From Lunularia cruciata (taxonomy: Eukaryota > Streptophyta > Marchantiopsida > Lunulariales > Lunulariaceae): a DNA stretch of 64,000 nt. Location of the stretch: contig OX419756.1 of NCBI GenBank assembly GCA_948567375.1, positions 7,569,001-7,633,000 of the forward strand. The letters run 5' to 3'. Positions 21,542 through 32,440 of this stretch are shown one piece after another. A program made the position numbers and the translations under genes. The notes beneath the pieces are model-generated. The model was not told the DNA's origin, ran no database searches, and worked only from the letters and a program-made list of their open reading frames with translations. Every line of letters begins with the position of its first letter. Within the stretch, counting starts at the first letter, position 1.

Positions 21542-22860
21542 TCATGCACGTACAAGTGCCAAGCTTGGGTCCATAGTACCATCAATGTTTGGGAGGTGGC
21601 ATGGTGCACAATTGCGCACATGATCCTTCCAAACAACACCATCATGTCCTTCTAACACAAGGACTCCAAATGGCAAAACCTCACGCACTCTCAAGATAGT
21701 GCGGCTTGTAGAAACATCAAGTGTTGTCGGTGCTGTCTGCTGTAGATATACATAGTCGCCTAGATGAAATCGACCAATCGAGGGTCTATAACCTCCTCCT
21801 TGAATGGTAGCATAGCATAAAGTATCTCTATGATGAGCAATCACCAAGTTCTCAAAGGCCATCCAAAAAATCTTTGCCCGCTGAGAACATGCGCTCATCA
21901 ATACATCGGGGTCATCCAAGTCCAAAACTACAGTAGCATCTCAATGAATGGCTGCAAGTAAATTTGGATCTCGTCCATAGAGTAGAAAGTATGGAGAGAA
22001 GGATGCTAAGGAGGCTTGCTAGTTGAACCGATAGCCCATGGCCAACCAAGGTAATTGGAGATCCCAATCTCCCAAGTGGCCTCTTTGCAAACCATACTTT
22101 TGCAACCCTCTCTTCACCGTCTGAACCACTCTCTCTGCTAAGCCATCTGCTTCAAGGTGATCTCAGGATGTAGTACGATGATCAATCAAAACCTTGTCAC
22201 ACAAGACCTGAAACTCCCCCAAGAACTATGTACCCTAATCAATCAAACCTCAGCTGGTGCACCAAAATGACTAAGAACTCGATCCAGGAACAAGTAACAT
22301 GTCCCTTCACTAGACTTGTCAAGAAGTACCACCAACTCAATCCACTTGGAGAAGTGCTCCACCATCACCAAAACATACCGATGATGTCTCAGAGTCAGTG
22401 GTAAAGGTCCGGCAAAGTCCAAACTCCAATGGTAACCCAATCCCATGATAGGTAATGGGTGTAACTGCGGCGTAGGAGCATTGAATGATGCTCTAACTTG
22501 GTCACAAACCACACATCTGGCAACAAACTGCTGTACCTTGGTCTGCATACCGTGCCACCAATAATGACTCTAGAGTAAGCTATATGTACACTTTACTCCA
22601 AAATGTCCAGCTCCTCATGAGCATGACGGACCAACTGTGGTCTCTGTGATGGAAGTGGTACTACTCGCACTCTACCATCCTCCCATACACGCAAAAGGTG
22701 TCTACCCTCCAATCTGAACCGTCTGGCTCGCTGAAGAACACGATCTCTTTCCTTGGCCCCAACTGTGCCACCCACAACACCAGTGCAAAGATAGTCCATC
22801 ACTAAGACATCATCATGAATGTCTTGCTGAACTATACCATTATCTTCACTCTTTGGATAT
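21542..22860 (-). pseudogene. int: B2 DDE integrase
   Basis: Zinc-binding region: HAHEELD ... CVVCDQVRAS, with a decayed middle. Catalytic core: SLDFAGPL carries the first Asp; the region around the second Asp and the Glu is broken by stops near 22150-22245. The C-terminal frame is open at 21542-21925 (MDLDDPDVLMSACSQ, then FHLGDYVYLQQT and TILRVREVLPFGVLVL), ending at the stop before the PHD finger. It is homologous to 17336-18650 of B1. Confidence 0.8.
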
Positions 22861-22989
22861 GTGACCTCAATAACTCCTCATGTATGCGCTGAGAGAGATA
22901 CCACCAAAGCCTCTGCAAATATACACAAAAAGGCCGATGCATGCCAACCTGGCACCATCTCCTCATCTGTCTCACCATGCCAACATGCT

Positions 22990-23395
22990 CCGGTCTGATC
23001 CTATTGGTTGGGACATGGGTTTCTACTCAACCCATCTGCATCACGGTTCACCACTCTAGGTCTGTGAACAATCGTGAAATCATACTCTTGTAAAATTAGA
23101 GCCCATCGTGCAAGCTTCCCTGAAAGCTTGTCAGACTCCATCAACCACTTCAGTGGCTGATGATCAGTGATGAGAGTGAAGGGGTTACCAAGTAGGTAAC
23201 ATCGGAAATGTGCTACTGCCCAAACTGCTGCCAAGCACTCTCCCTCATATGAACTATACTTCACCTCCGCTGAATTGTTGGAGCGACTAGCATAGGCCAC
23301 CACAAACTCCTTCTCCTCATCAGCATGTTGGGTGAGCACCGCTCCAAGCCCCAACATACTCCAATCAATGTGAACCTAAAATGGTCGTCCCCTAA
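22990..23395 (-). pseudogene. pol: B2 RNase H
   Basis: An open stretch at 23001-23357 encodes MLGLGAVLTQHADEEKEF, then AYASRSNNSAEVKYSSYEGE, a complete TVWAV-type helix (CLAAVWAVAHF) and DHQPLKWLMESD, ending RDADGLSRNPCPNQ. It is the least damaged RNase H of the three B copies. Confidence 0.8.
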
Positions 23396-24400
23396 TTGGT
23401 CTCCTCAAAATAGGAGCACATGTCAACCTCTCCTTGAGCTCTACAAAAGCTCTCTCCTGCTCATCTCTCCAACACCATGTAAGCTTGGTCAGCTTCGTCA
23501 AGGCCTTGGCAATGGCACTAAATCCTCTAACATAGCGGCGATAGAAGTTTTCCAACCCAAGGAATGCTCGCACTCTGCTCACATCCGTAGGCCAAAGGAA
23601 TACGTGCAATAGCTTCCACCTTGGTCTGCTGAACACCAAGTCCTCCGGGATAGAGAGTGTGACCCAAATACTCAACCTACTCTTGGAAGAACCTACACAT
23701 CCCAGGATGTAATTTGAGTCCATGAGATGTCAACCTCTCAAACACCTCCAACAACTATCTCTCATGCTCCTCCATAGTAGTGCTATAAACCAAAATGTCA
23801 TCAATATAGCACCAAACAAAATCCAATCCAGCTAGGATCCTATCCATGACCCTCTAGAACTCAGTAGGAGCGTTCTTTAACCCAAATAGTAAGGACCTCC
23901 ACTGATATAACACATCCTTGCCGTGAGGATCAATAGCCCAAAATGCTATCTTGGACTTATCCTCCTCCCTGGTTGGCAATTGATGATATCCTGCTCAAAG
24001 ATCCAAAGTACGGAAGACCTTTGCATGCCCAATCGCATCAAAAATCTCCTCCGGTGTAGGCATGGCATACCAATCAGCCCTGGTCTGTCGGTTGATAGGA
24101 CGGTAATCTCCACACATTTGCCTATCTGTATAGTTGCCATGCATATCCTTCTTGGTTGGCATCACTGTCGCTGATGCATACTCTCCATGTGAAATCTCTA
24201 CCAAACCAACCTCAAAAAGGTCACTACTCCGGCTCTGAATCAATGTCCTCTCCATATCACTATATCGATAAGGACATCGGAAAACTAGTGTGTTGATAGT
24301 CAGCTCAATCCGTATACCAGGTCCCTTTAGAGCACCCAAATCCTTCATACTGAAGGCAAAACAACTCGTGTGACTCCTCAAGAACCTCCAAACCCTCCGT
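23396..24400 (-). pseudogene. pol: B2 reverse transcriptase
   Basis: The N-terminal half is open at 23995-24381 (SHTSCFAFSMKDLG ... GDYRPINRQTRADWYAMPTP ... VFRTLDL). The catalytic YIDD is encoded at 23797-23808 on the minus strand. The thumb region lies at about 23480-23600 (RAFLGLENFYRRYVRGFSAI). Stops near 23990 and 23720 and frame changes interrupt it. It is homologous to 15741-16730. Confidence 0.82.
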
Positions 24401-24830
24401 CTTTCCTCTCCAGTAAGCTTGGGTCCAAGATCTGGCTCCCAAGTATCCTCTATAACTATAGTAGGAGTGGAAGACGTACTAACTGGCTGCTACATTGGGC
24501 CCTTGGGAGCAGTAGTGTCATGCTCCCGACCACTAGAGGTCCCAACCTCTGTGTGAAAAACTCCCTCTACTCTGGCTGCAAGCTCCACACGTCCTCTGGC
24601 TGCATCCCATGTGGACCAAGGATGTAATCCAAGTAGCCCAGGCTCACCTGGATGGACTCCAAGTAGACCACTCTCCTAGTAGCTACTGGATGTGTCCTAA
24701 GAATACCATGTCCACTCCGTCTATTGCCCTCAACATGTGCTTGAATTGTCTTGATAGGCACAAGGCTCACAAGTGTCTGAGTGGTGATGCCTATCAAGCG
24801 CATCCTACGTTGCTCTGACAAGCCAAAGTT
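24401..24830 (-). pseudogene. B2 methyltransferase-RT linker
   Basis: A segment of about 140 residues between motif X and the RT, partly open within 24567-24926 (GHGILRTHPVATR and following residues). It is conserved in B1 and B3 but resembles nothing I recognise. Its Gly/His/Thr-rich composition suggests a flexible connector, possibly with protease cleavage sites. Confidence 0.6.
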
Positions 24831-25800
24831 CACAATCCAGGTCAAACAGTTCAGGTCCATAGCTTGACTAACACCTGACGCCTGGATGCCTCTGACACTA
24901 CTGGAACAATAGTAATACTGGTGCAAAAACCCATCACCCGCTCTCTCTCATCAGCGTTGGGCTCCACCAACTAATGTAACTGTGAGTCCCAAACAAGTCG
25001 AGGTCCTCCCTCTTGAAAAGCATGAGAGCTTGGGAAACTCGAGTGTGGGAAATGCAGCTCTAGGCTGTCCAACTAGGTTCACCATTGCCATAAGTGACCT
25101 ATCAGCCACTACCATTGTCTGAGACAGACGCCCAACATCCAAGATATCATCAACAAGGATGTGGTCAAGTCGCTAAATCCCATCATAAGCGCACTATAGA
25201 ACCTCTTTGGGTAAGAGGTTCGTCCACCAAAGACAAAGACGATGAGCCCGTGATCCCACTCTGGCTGCATCTAACAATATAGCAGGTCCCATCCAAGAAT
25301 GGACCTGATGTGTACTCGCCACCACTCTAGTGCGAGAATCACCCATCAAAGGAACGTTCTCCAAAAGGTAAGCTGGAGAAACAGATTGATGAACTTGGAG
25401 ATGTTGTACTATCCATGACATCTCCCAAAACACACCAAAACAAGGATCCTGAAGACCCAAACCACGGCCGTCACGTGTATGTCCTTGACATGGCCATCTA
25501 GAAATCACTAAGTGAATAGGCCCATGTCTCTCTAGGTCATGCACCCCCAGTAAGGAAATGTCGCCAGGTAGGGCCTTCTGGTAACCTCTAACTGCTGACA
25601 TTGGTAATAACTCCGGATACCAATAGGCCAAGTGTGCCACATGATGTAGAGAGACTCGCCTAGCAGTCTCATCTCTCTCTACATACAAGTACCTCTATAC
25701 TCGTATACCCGCCTATAACACTGCAGCTAGTCCGGTGCTGATCCCACCAAACAACTCCAATAGGCATATCCCCTCTACTAGATACTGCCAAGCAATGAGT
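24831..25800 (-). pseudogene. B2 C5-cytosine DNA methyltransferase
   Basis: All catalytic motifs are recognisable in order. Motif I (LLELFGGISTGLAAVL) closes the long frame ending at 25713. YVERDE opens the next stretch at 25688 in the same frame, after two TAGs where B1 has Gln codons. PCQ lies at 25485-25493 (minus strand); the preceding Gly is Arg here. LLENVP and a motif VIII-like VGSRAHRLCLWWTNL end near 25194. In the same frame DERERVMGF and the QAMDLNCLTWIV motif X follow at about 24850-24960. This copy shows that motifs I-VIII and IX-X are contiguous when G is absent. The catalytic Cys is retained. Confidence 0.86.
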
Positions 25801-26960
25801 GTGGTATCCAGAGGTGTCAAAGCAATTGCCTCTGGAGGCTCATCCTCACACTCATCTCCTGATCGTACAAAGGCTCCACTCCAAGCCTGTTGCACCAATT
25901 GATCTGCATGTTGTTGTAATGCCTCCTCTGAACTCCACAATGGAACATCCAAGGTGGATGGAACAATCCCACTTGTACTCCAAAGCCGAGTGATCTCCTC
26001 TGGTACTAGAGTATCCTTTGCATGGGTGTTCCACTCCAACAAGTCACCAGGCCAAGTAACTGCACCATTGAAAGCTAAAACTGATGCTGCCATGGTCCCG
26101 GACTGTAGTGAGCCAAGACTACCACTACTGAAGCGTACTGGTAGGCAACATACCCGTCCCTCACCAGACTGCCAACCAGGTCCATAAGAGGCTGTCTCCT
26201 CCCAATAGTCAATGCTGAAACCCATAGGGTATAACACTGCTCCCCCAACTAGCACATCATATGACTCAGCTATCGTTGCAATAGCCTGAGCTCTAACCAC
26301 CGAGCTATGAGTCGGATGACCAAGCTGAACCTGGACATCAAGCTCTCCACGTGTGATGTACTGTGTTGAACCACCACCTAGAGATGTCTGGATCTGAAAT
26401 GGACACCTCTCCACATCGACAACTGTAGCCTTCCCCAACATAAGGGGCTGTGCACCAGAGTCTAACAAGACTCTCTGTGGTGTATAGACCTTTCCTGAAG
26501 GTCCCACCAAATGAAAAATCCCCCTTTGGTTATCCAATAGGACAACACCAGGTGTAAACCGCGCTCTCTCAAAGGCCAGTCTAACTGGCAACTCCTCTAG
26601 TCTAGCCGCTGCTGCCTGCCATAAACCACTGGTCGCTGAACGGATCCCATGCTCCTCAACCAAGTCAGCTCCACTGCCAACCACCTCTGCTCTAGTAGTA
26701 GTAACTGCACCATCCCTACTCTCACACAACATGGCATCCAACCAGAACATTGGGGCTGGGTCAACTCCCAATGTAAACATGTCACTGGCTGAAAACAAAG
26801 GATGCCGCATAATCAGTTGAGCCGCTCCCAACATCATGCTAGACTCAGTTTGTGTAGTAGCAGGTGGCTGACTAGCAGGTAGTCCATCATGTACTCCATC
26901 ACCACCTACCACACCTGCACTAGGATGTCTAGGAACCATGGATGTTGTTTGCAATGCCTC
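25801..26960 (-). pseudogene. pro: B2 protease and linker
   Basis: Part of a 413-codon open stretch (26954-25713) that also contains methyltransferase motif I. The retropepsin active site Asp-Ser-Gly is at 26454-26462 (minus strand, LLDSGAQPLMLG). The linker to the methyltransferase (about 190 residues, including VLVGGAVLYPMGFSIDYWEE) is unassigned. The direct in-frame fusion of protease, linker and methyltransferase is visible here without correction. Confidence 0.82.
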
Positions 26961-28627
26961 AGATAGCGTGAAAGACTGGGAAAGTTTGACCTGTCTCCCA
27001 ACCTCTCCTCTCTATGGGTCCAACTCCACTGATGCTCCTCTAGGCTCTGGAGCATGTACTACACTCCTATTCACTATTGCAAATGCATCCACTTGTGCTG
27101 CTCCGCACATGAAGTCCAAAGCATCTCTATCACCAGCATATGAGGTGGAAGCCTTAGTACCCAAATCTGATCTCCTCTGAGCAATAGCCATACTAGCCAA
27201 TCTCTGCTCCAACTGCTCAATCTGAGTAGCCATAGCTGTGTCAGAAGTAAGGGCAAGTATTGCACCCCTACTAGGTGTAGATCCTCTACCACCACCTCTA
27301 CCACCTCGTCCTCCATGAACTGGAGCTCCTCTACTACCAGCCATATCAGCCCTACCACTCCGTAACTCCGGGTGTAGGTCAAAACACCGGTCACTAGTGT
27401 GACCAAATCTGTGGCAATGCTCACATTGCCTCTGTGATGGCTGTGATGCACCCGAGGTATTAGGTCCACTGCCCTAAGTACACTCTCTCCGATGGTGAGG
27501 TCCACCACAAGTCCAACAAGCAACCCCACCACTCATTGGCTGCTGCTGACCTAAAAATGAGGGTAAGGGTCTAACTCCACTAAGCCCTCCACTCGCTCCA
27601 TACGATCTGGGCTATCCACCTTGTCCTCAAAAACCAACTGGGCGTGGTGCACTCTGCTGCACTCTAGAAGAAGTCACCACGGTGGATGAGGTCTCCCTAC
27701 CAAATCTAGATGTCACCACTCTCTCCTCCACCATGTTGAGCTCAATATGCTTAGCCAAACCAAAGACTACTGCCAAAGTGGGTGAAGTAGCCTGCAACAA
27801 TGTAGCATCACAAACTCTATGTCGTAACTCCCTGTCCAGTATCCCATACCAAAACTAGACTGCTTGGGCCTTAGTAACTCCCTGAGTGAGATCAGCTGCC
27901 TCATGCGAGTGTATGCCTCGCGTAGGCTCTCTACAGCCTTCCGTTGGAACTCTTGCAAGCTCCTCAACTTGTCAGTCCGCACTCCCTGGTAGTTCTTCCT
28001 CAAACACAAGAAGAAATCCACCATGGGGTTAAACCCCGGTGCCACACCACCTCCTGCAGCAGTGCCTCCACTCGTAGTAGCACTATCTCCAACTAGTGCA
28101 CCTCCACTAGCTCCACCTACACTACTCGAGCTAGAACTAGTAGGTACAGCCGATCTACTCCTGGCCACCAAGCCTGAAATGATGGAGACATAGTGTGGAG
28201 ACCAATACTGTCTCCATAACTCAATCTCCTCCAAATGAGCTCTCCTGAACTCATGGTAGTCGTCCATCGGTGGACCCTCCAAGTGTTGAAACAACCCCTT
28301 CCATGCCATGAAGGGTGTGAACAAAGTCAGGTTCCGCATCTGCTGCAGATCACACCAACTATCAAACTCTTGGATGAAGTCATCCAACTCAATGGTACCC
28401 ACTGTACTAGAGTAACGCCTAGGGCCTTTGGAGACCCCATAAATCTTGTCCATGTCCCACAACAACGGTGCGGACACACCAAGTGCACTCTCAACTGAAT
28501 CAGCTCTTGTGTCGAACTCCAACTCAGAGTCAATCTCCTCCCTCATTAGGACTTGAGATACAGGCTGATACCAAGCACCACTCCGTACTGCAAGGCTAAC
28601 TCCACTAGAATCTCCAAAGAACTCCGT
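26961..28627 (-). pseudogene. gag: B2 gag with zinc knuckles
   Basis: The best family B gag. A 319-codon open stretch (28726-27767) covers the N-terminal and central Gag. The expected start codon (ATG in B1) is ACG at 28627-28625. The Ser/Gly-rich linker SSSSSSVGGASGG lies at about 28080-28150. A 4-base loss near 27890 shifts the frame. Knuckles CWTCGGPHHRREC and CEHCHRFGHTSDRC are encoded at about 27400-27520. A Gly/Arg-rich patch (HGGRGGRGGGRGS) and a coiled segment follow in the protease frame at 27344-27012. Confidence 0.8.
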
Positions 28628-29204
28628 CGTGACAAAGTAACCGCAACAGCAAACCCGAACCACCAACTGCAACCGCAAGTCGCAACCGCAAGTACTCCTC
28701 CAAGTGCCAACACCACCAAGTGCCAATACTAACTAAGCACCCCCAACTAATGTAACTCTAACTGAGATAACTACACTAGGGGAAAGGGCAACCTGTAACC
28801 TACCATCATAACATGCACTCTCACGGTCTGCAGGTCATCACTTCCTGCCTCACCGGAGAGAAACAAAGGTAGTCTGACTGGTCATCACTCCAGCCTCACC
28901 ACCGAGAGCACACCAGAGCACCAACGCTCAAAAGTCAGGGCACCTCACACAAACGTGGTGCACAAACAAGAAACATAGAATGGAGGGGGTCCAATCACAA
29001 GAAATCTAAACAAAAACCCTCCATCTCATAACACAACACAAGACTGACTCTGCCACCATTTGGTATTTGACATAAGAGAAGTTCATATCTAAGTCCTAAG
29101 CTACCAGGATCACCAAGAATGGGATCAAACTGCCTCTCCTAGCCAAAGCTACATGTGTATAGATAATAGTGGCACAATCGCTAGGACAACAAGTGAGGGT
29201 GGAC
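28628..29204 (-). other. B2 leader, gag-proximal part
   Basis: Non-coding leader homologous to B1 7120-7695. It is cut by insertion of C at 29205 and continues at 36995. Confidence 0.7.
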
Positions 29205-29879
29205 TGTAACACCCATTTGTGCATGTGTGTGGTATTGTGATATTTAGCTTGGTATTACAAGTACTTAAGAGATATTATTTATATAGAGATAAATGATGGT
29301 TCTATATTAGTCATGGTTAGCTAAAGTTAGTCATAGTTAAGATAGATGGGACCTTACTTTAGAGGAAGTAGAAAAGATGAGCACCACTATTTTGGATTTT
29401 AGTGTGTTGACTTGGTATTATTCCTAGGTGTTTGGCTTTGGGGAAAGAGTTGAGAACTCTTGGGCCCGCAAGCCTTTTTGTTTTGGATTCTTCTTTAGTC
29501 CAAGGATAGCCCATGTGAAGGAATCCTTGCTTTAGTGGTTGGGTCAAGATAAGGGGAATATGCCCATGTGAATGGATATTCCTTTCTATTTTTTGACTTT
29601 ACTTGACTTTTAGTCTAGTAACTTGAGTTACTACGGTAATTAGTAACTTTGGTACGTAACTATTTCACAAGTATATAAACAAGGGGTGAGGAGGTACTCA
29701 TCATCCTTTCATTTGCAACTATCTCTCTCATTGAGTTCTCTAGTGAGCAATGTCTTGAGTCTTGGAGTGTTAGCCTTGGAGGAGTATGATGGAGTTGGGG
29801 TTCCTTGCCTTCTTAGTCCATGGTGCGCTACCATAATAGCCATCAGAGGTTCATCCTGAGTGAGAGACAAGCCGGCTCA
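29205..29879 (+). repeat. C 5' LTR
   Basis: Starts TGTAACACCCATTTG and ends GCCGGCTCA. It is nearly identical to the 3' LTR at 36322-36994. Confidence 0.92.
29672..29679 (+). promoter_or_regulatory. TATA box of C 5' LTR
   Basis: TATATAAA in the context ACAAGTATATAAACAAGG, about 205 bp before the LTR end, suits the U3/R promoter. It is also present in the 3' LTR at 36787-36794. Confidence 0.55.
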
Positions 29880-29885
29880 CATTTA

Positions 29886-29902
29886 TGGTTCCGTTGCCGG
29901 GA
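29886..29902 (+). promoter_or_regulatory. C primer binding site (tRNA-Asp-like)
   Basis: TGGTTCCGTTGCCGGGA lies six bases after the LTR. It matches the plant tRNA-Asp primer site TGGCGCCGTTGCCGGGGA as I recall it, with two or three differences. It would prime minus-strand DNA synthesis. Confidence 0.65.
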
Positions 29903-29922
29903 CCTCTCTAGAAGGCAAGATA

Positions 29923-30093
29923 ATGTTCCGCGTCCAATTCTACATTAGGCAGAAGGAGGCTATGAGAGCTCACTTGGAGAGAACATTAGGAGAGGAGAGG
30001 GCTGAACTTATGTTAGAGAACCAAGATCCATTTGTATACCCTGTAGTTCATTATGATGTCTTTGAGGTGATTTTGTACATCTTGTACACATGA
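29923..30093 (+). CDS. C upstream ORF a (unknown, 56 aa)
   Basis: A short frame starting ATG at 29923, 21 bases after the primer site, ending TGA at 30091-30093. No family recognised. Its last 42 residues, from MRAHLERTLG through NQDPFVYPVVHYD to LYILYT, align without gaps to the small frame at 31218-31382 (about 19 of 42 identical), so the two are diverged duplicates. It precedes gag and is not part of a standard gypsy layout. It may be an exon or fragment of a larger captured gene. Confidence 0.45.
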   Translation: MFRVQFYIRQKEAMRAHLERTLGEERAELMLENQDPFVYPVVHYDVFEVILYILYT

Positions 30094-30717
30094 GAGGAAT
30101 TGGAGAGATTGTGTGAGGTGGATTGCAGATTTTGGAGATTAAGGTGATTTTGGGCAAAATCTCAAGTTTGAGATCTGGACTTGAGATTTCTACACATGAT
30201 AACTTGGGTTATCTTTCAGTTAGCACACTTGAAATTATTGAGAGAGCTTCTATGCGCATTGGGCTAGAATTTTTGAAAGTTGATAGGGTAAAGTGCTCCC
30301 GCAACTGCATGCTCTCTGGAAAATTGTACAGAGTCTGCCATTTCTTCAATTTTCAGTGAATTGTCTTGCAAATTTCCAAGAAAATTTAATGCATTGTATC
30401 CTACCTGCTGCCACAAAAATTAGAGAGAGATCAGTTTTGCGCAGGGCGTTATGAGTTTTTGAAGTGAGGGGGGTGGTTTTCAGACCAAATCTGAAATATG
30501 GGTGCTGAATAGAAAGGTGTCTAGGTCAAATGGCTCGATGAAAAGATCTGAAATTTTGCAGGGAGGGACGCCCTAGAGTTGTGATCAAGTGTGGAAAATT
30601 TGAGAGGACTGTGACATATTGGTTGGGAGATTTGAGTGACATTGTGAGGAAGGGTCAATTCTGCAGAGTGGAGATCTCATGCATGAGAAGTTTGAGATCA
30701 ACAAAAAGCATGTTTGA
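30094..30717 (+). other. C leader between the upstream frames
   Basis: About 620 bp with only short frames and no motif. It could be an intron-like or untranslated part of the upstream gene region. Confidence 0.4.
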
Positions 30718-31215
30718 GTGTTTAGATTCATCTTGGGGAACATGGAGGGTCATCAAGAGTGGAAGTTGAGATTATGCAAGGTTCCCCAAGGGTTTGAGGT
30801 GATTGTAGGGGTGGATTTGAGGAAAAGAGAGTTTACAATAGAATTTGAAGAGAGTGTTGAGAGGATCCAAAAACCTACACCACTTGGAGGAAAGAGTGAG
30901 TCTAAGTGCTTTCTATGTGGAGAGAAGGGACATAAGGCAAGTTCATGTCCATGGATCTTTGAGAGCAAGAGATTGAGGGAAAGGAGAAGCTTACTTGACT
31001 TGGGTTTGCATGTTGGACCTTCTTCACCAAGATTGGGAGGGAGAAGATCTAAGACCAAGGAGTTGTGTGAGGTTTGTGGAGTTGAAGGACTTCCAAAAGG
31101 ACATGAGTGTAGTGGAGTAAAAGCACTTTTGGAAACTTTGGTGAAGGATCTTGGAGAGAGTCTTAGTACAGCTACAGAAATACTACCACCTTCATCAGCT
31201 AGTTCTCAAGATTAG
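30718..31215 (+). CDS. C upstream ORF b: zinc-knuckle protein of unknown role
   Basis: Open to TAG at 31213-31215; the first in-frame ATG is at 30742 (MEGHQEWKLRLCK). A basic N-terminal part is followed by a CCHC knuckle, CFLCGEKGHKASSC (about 30907-30948). A second Cys/His cluster, CEVCGVEGLPKGHEC (about 31066-31110), has spacing CX2CX8HXC, unlike a normal knuckle. A Ser/Thr-rich tail ends the frame. CCHC knuckles bind nucleic acid. This lies upstream of a separate gag that has its own knuckle, so it is an additional protein, perhaps a second Gag-like or captured host gene. I do not recognise the family. Confidence 0.55.
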   Translation: MFRFILGNMEGHQEWKLRLCKVPQGFEVIVGVDLRKREFTIEFEESVERIQKPTPLGGKSESKCFLCGEKGHKASSCPWIFESKRLRERRSLLDLGLHVGPSSPRLGGRRSKTKELCEVCGVEGLPKGHECSGVKALLETLVKDLGESLSTATEILPPSSASSQD

Positions 31216-31217
31216 TG

Positions 31218-31382
31218 ATGGAGATAATCTTTCAACTTATGGATAAACTATCCATGAGAGTTAGATTAATATGCACTCTAGGATTTGATGTTGCTATAGA
31301 AATCTTGGAGCAACCTGAACCTTTTGTGTTCCCTAGAGTGGATTATTCTCAGATGGTGTTAGTCATGTATATACTCTATTAG
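31218..31382 (+). CDS. C upstream ORF c (54 aa), paralogue of ORF a
   Basis: ATG at 31218, stop TAG at 31380-31382. It contains EQPEPFVFPRVDYSQ and ends VMYILY, matching ORF a (29923-30093) along about 42 residues. It begins two bases after the stop of ORF b and in another frame, and gag starts 65 bases later. It may be the downstream half of a duplicated module. Confidence 0.45.
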   Translation: MEIIFQLMDKLSMRVRLICTLGFDVAIEILEQPEPFVFPRVDYSQMVLVMYILY

Positions 31383-31447
31383 TAATAGAGTGAGAGAAAA
31401 AAAAAGAGAAAAAAATTGAGAGAAAAGAAAGATAGTGAGGGGTTAAG

Positions 31448-32440
31448 ATGGGGAAAATTCCGGTTTTCTTTGGCAAGGATAGAGAAGATGTGGAGGCCTT
31501 TGTGAGAGACTTCAAGAGAGCTTGCATAGGAAACAATGAGAGGAGGAAGAATGAGTGGGCCTCATTATTACCAGATTTCTTTGAGGATGCAGCACTTACA
31601 TGGTATGAGTCAGAATACCAAAAGAGAGAGAGGAGAGAGGGGGAAGAGGAGTCTTGGGAGACTTTGACTTCAGCACTCATTGAGAACTTTCTTCCTGATG
31701 AGAGTTATGAGAGATTGATGAGTGAGGTTACATTTCTCAAGCAAGGAGATGGAGAGAAAGTGAGGGTCTATGTGGAAAGAGTGGAAAAGTTAGAGTCCAG
31801 ATTTCGCATAGTGTTGAGGAAGGGTGGGGATGATGTGGAGACTACAATGATTGGCATAGGGGCCATGCTCACCAAGAATTTTGTGGGAGGGTTGAGACCA
31901 CAAATTAGAAGCAAGGTGAGATATGAGAAACCTTCTTCCAAGGTTGAAGCTATCAAGATCGCAATTCGTATGGAGGAGAGTTTGGAAGGAGATGAGAGTG
32001 ATTTGGTGGTGAAGGAGGTTGTGCATCCTCCTCAAGGCTACAAGTATGGTGGAACTTCTGATACTTTGGTGACAAGGGTTGCACCACAAGTAGTAGTTGC
32101 TCCAGTTCTTGCACCTCCACCAAAAGATCCACTCCAAACCATCACAGAACAACTTGCGGATCTCAAGATCAATGTGGTGCAACTATGGGAGAAGAGAGAG
32201 GTGGATCAGAATGTAGGGAGAGGGCCTAGGAGTTATGGAAACTATCCATATAGAGGAGGCCAACCAGCCAACAATTTCAATGATAGAAATTGTTTTGGTT
32301 GTGGAGGAAGAGGCCATATCCAAAGGAATTGCCCAAATTCCACTTACCATGGAGGAAGGGTTATGAGGGAGCCAATAGAGGGAAAGAGGGAGGTAGTGAA
32401 ACCCAAGTGGCTCCTAATCCCAACAAAGGTAAGGGGATAG
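31448..32440 (+). CDS. gag: C Gag polyprotein
   Basis: Gag of 330 residues with a clear ATG start (MGKIPVFFGKDREDVEAF). Residues about 15-155 form the retrotransposon Gag core (AALTWYESEYQ, then WETLTSALIENFL, then the heptad-rich EKVRVYVERVEKLESRF). A Pro/Val-rich linker follows, then one CCHC knuckle, C282-FG-C285-GGRG-H290-IQRN-C295. The last roughly 50 residues overlap the protease frame, which lies one base back (-1), so pol would need a -1 frameshift, or a base was lost here. It forms the particle and binds the element RNA. Confidence 0.85.
   Translation: MGKIPVFFGKDREDVEAFVRDFKRACIGNNERRKNEWASLLPDFFEDAALTWYESEYQKRERREGEEESWETLTSALIENFLPDESYERLMSEVTFLKQGDGEKVRVYVERVEKLESRFRIVLRKGGDDVETTMIGIGAMLTKNFVGGLRPQIRSKVRYEKPSSKVEAIKIAIRMEESLEGDESDLVVKEVVHPPQGYKYGGTSDTLVTRVAPQVVVAPVLAPPPKDPLQTITEQLADLKINVVQLWEKREVDQNVGRGPRSYGNYPYRGGQPANNFNDRNCFGCGGRGHIQRNCPNSTYHGGRVMREPIEGKREVVKPKWLLIPTKVRG

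Noticed and set aside
24831-25800. Plant DRM-type methyltransferase
   Set aside because: DRM enzymes have permuted motifs (VI-X before I-V). Here motif I comes first and IX-X last.
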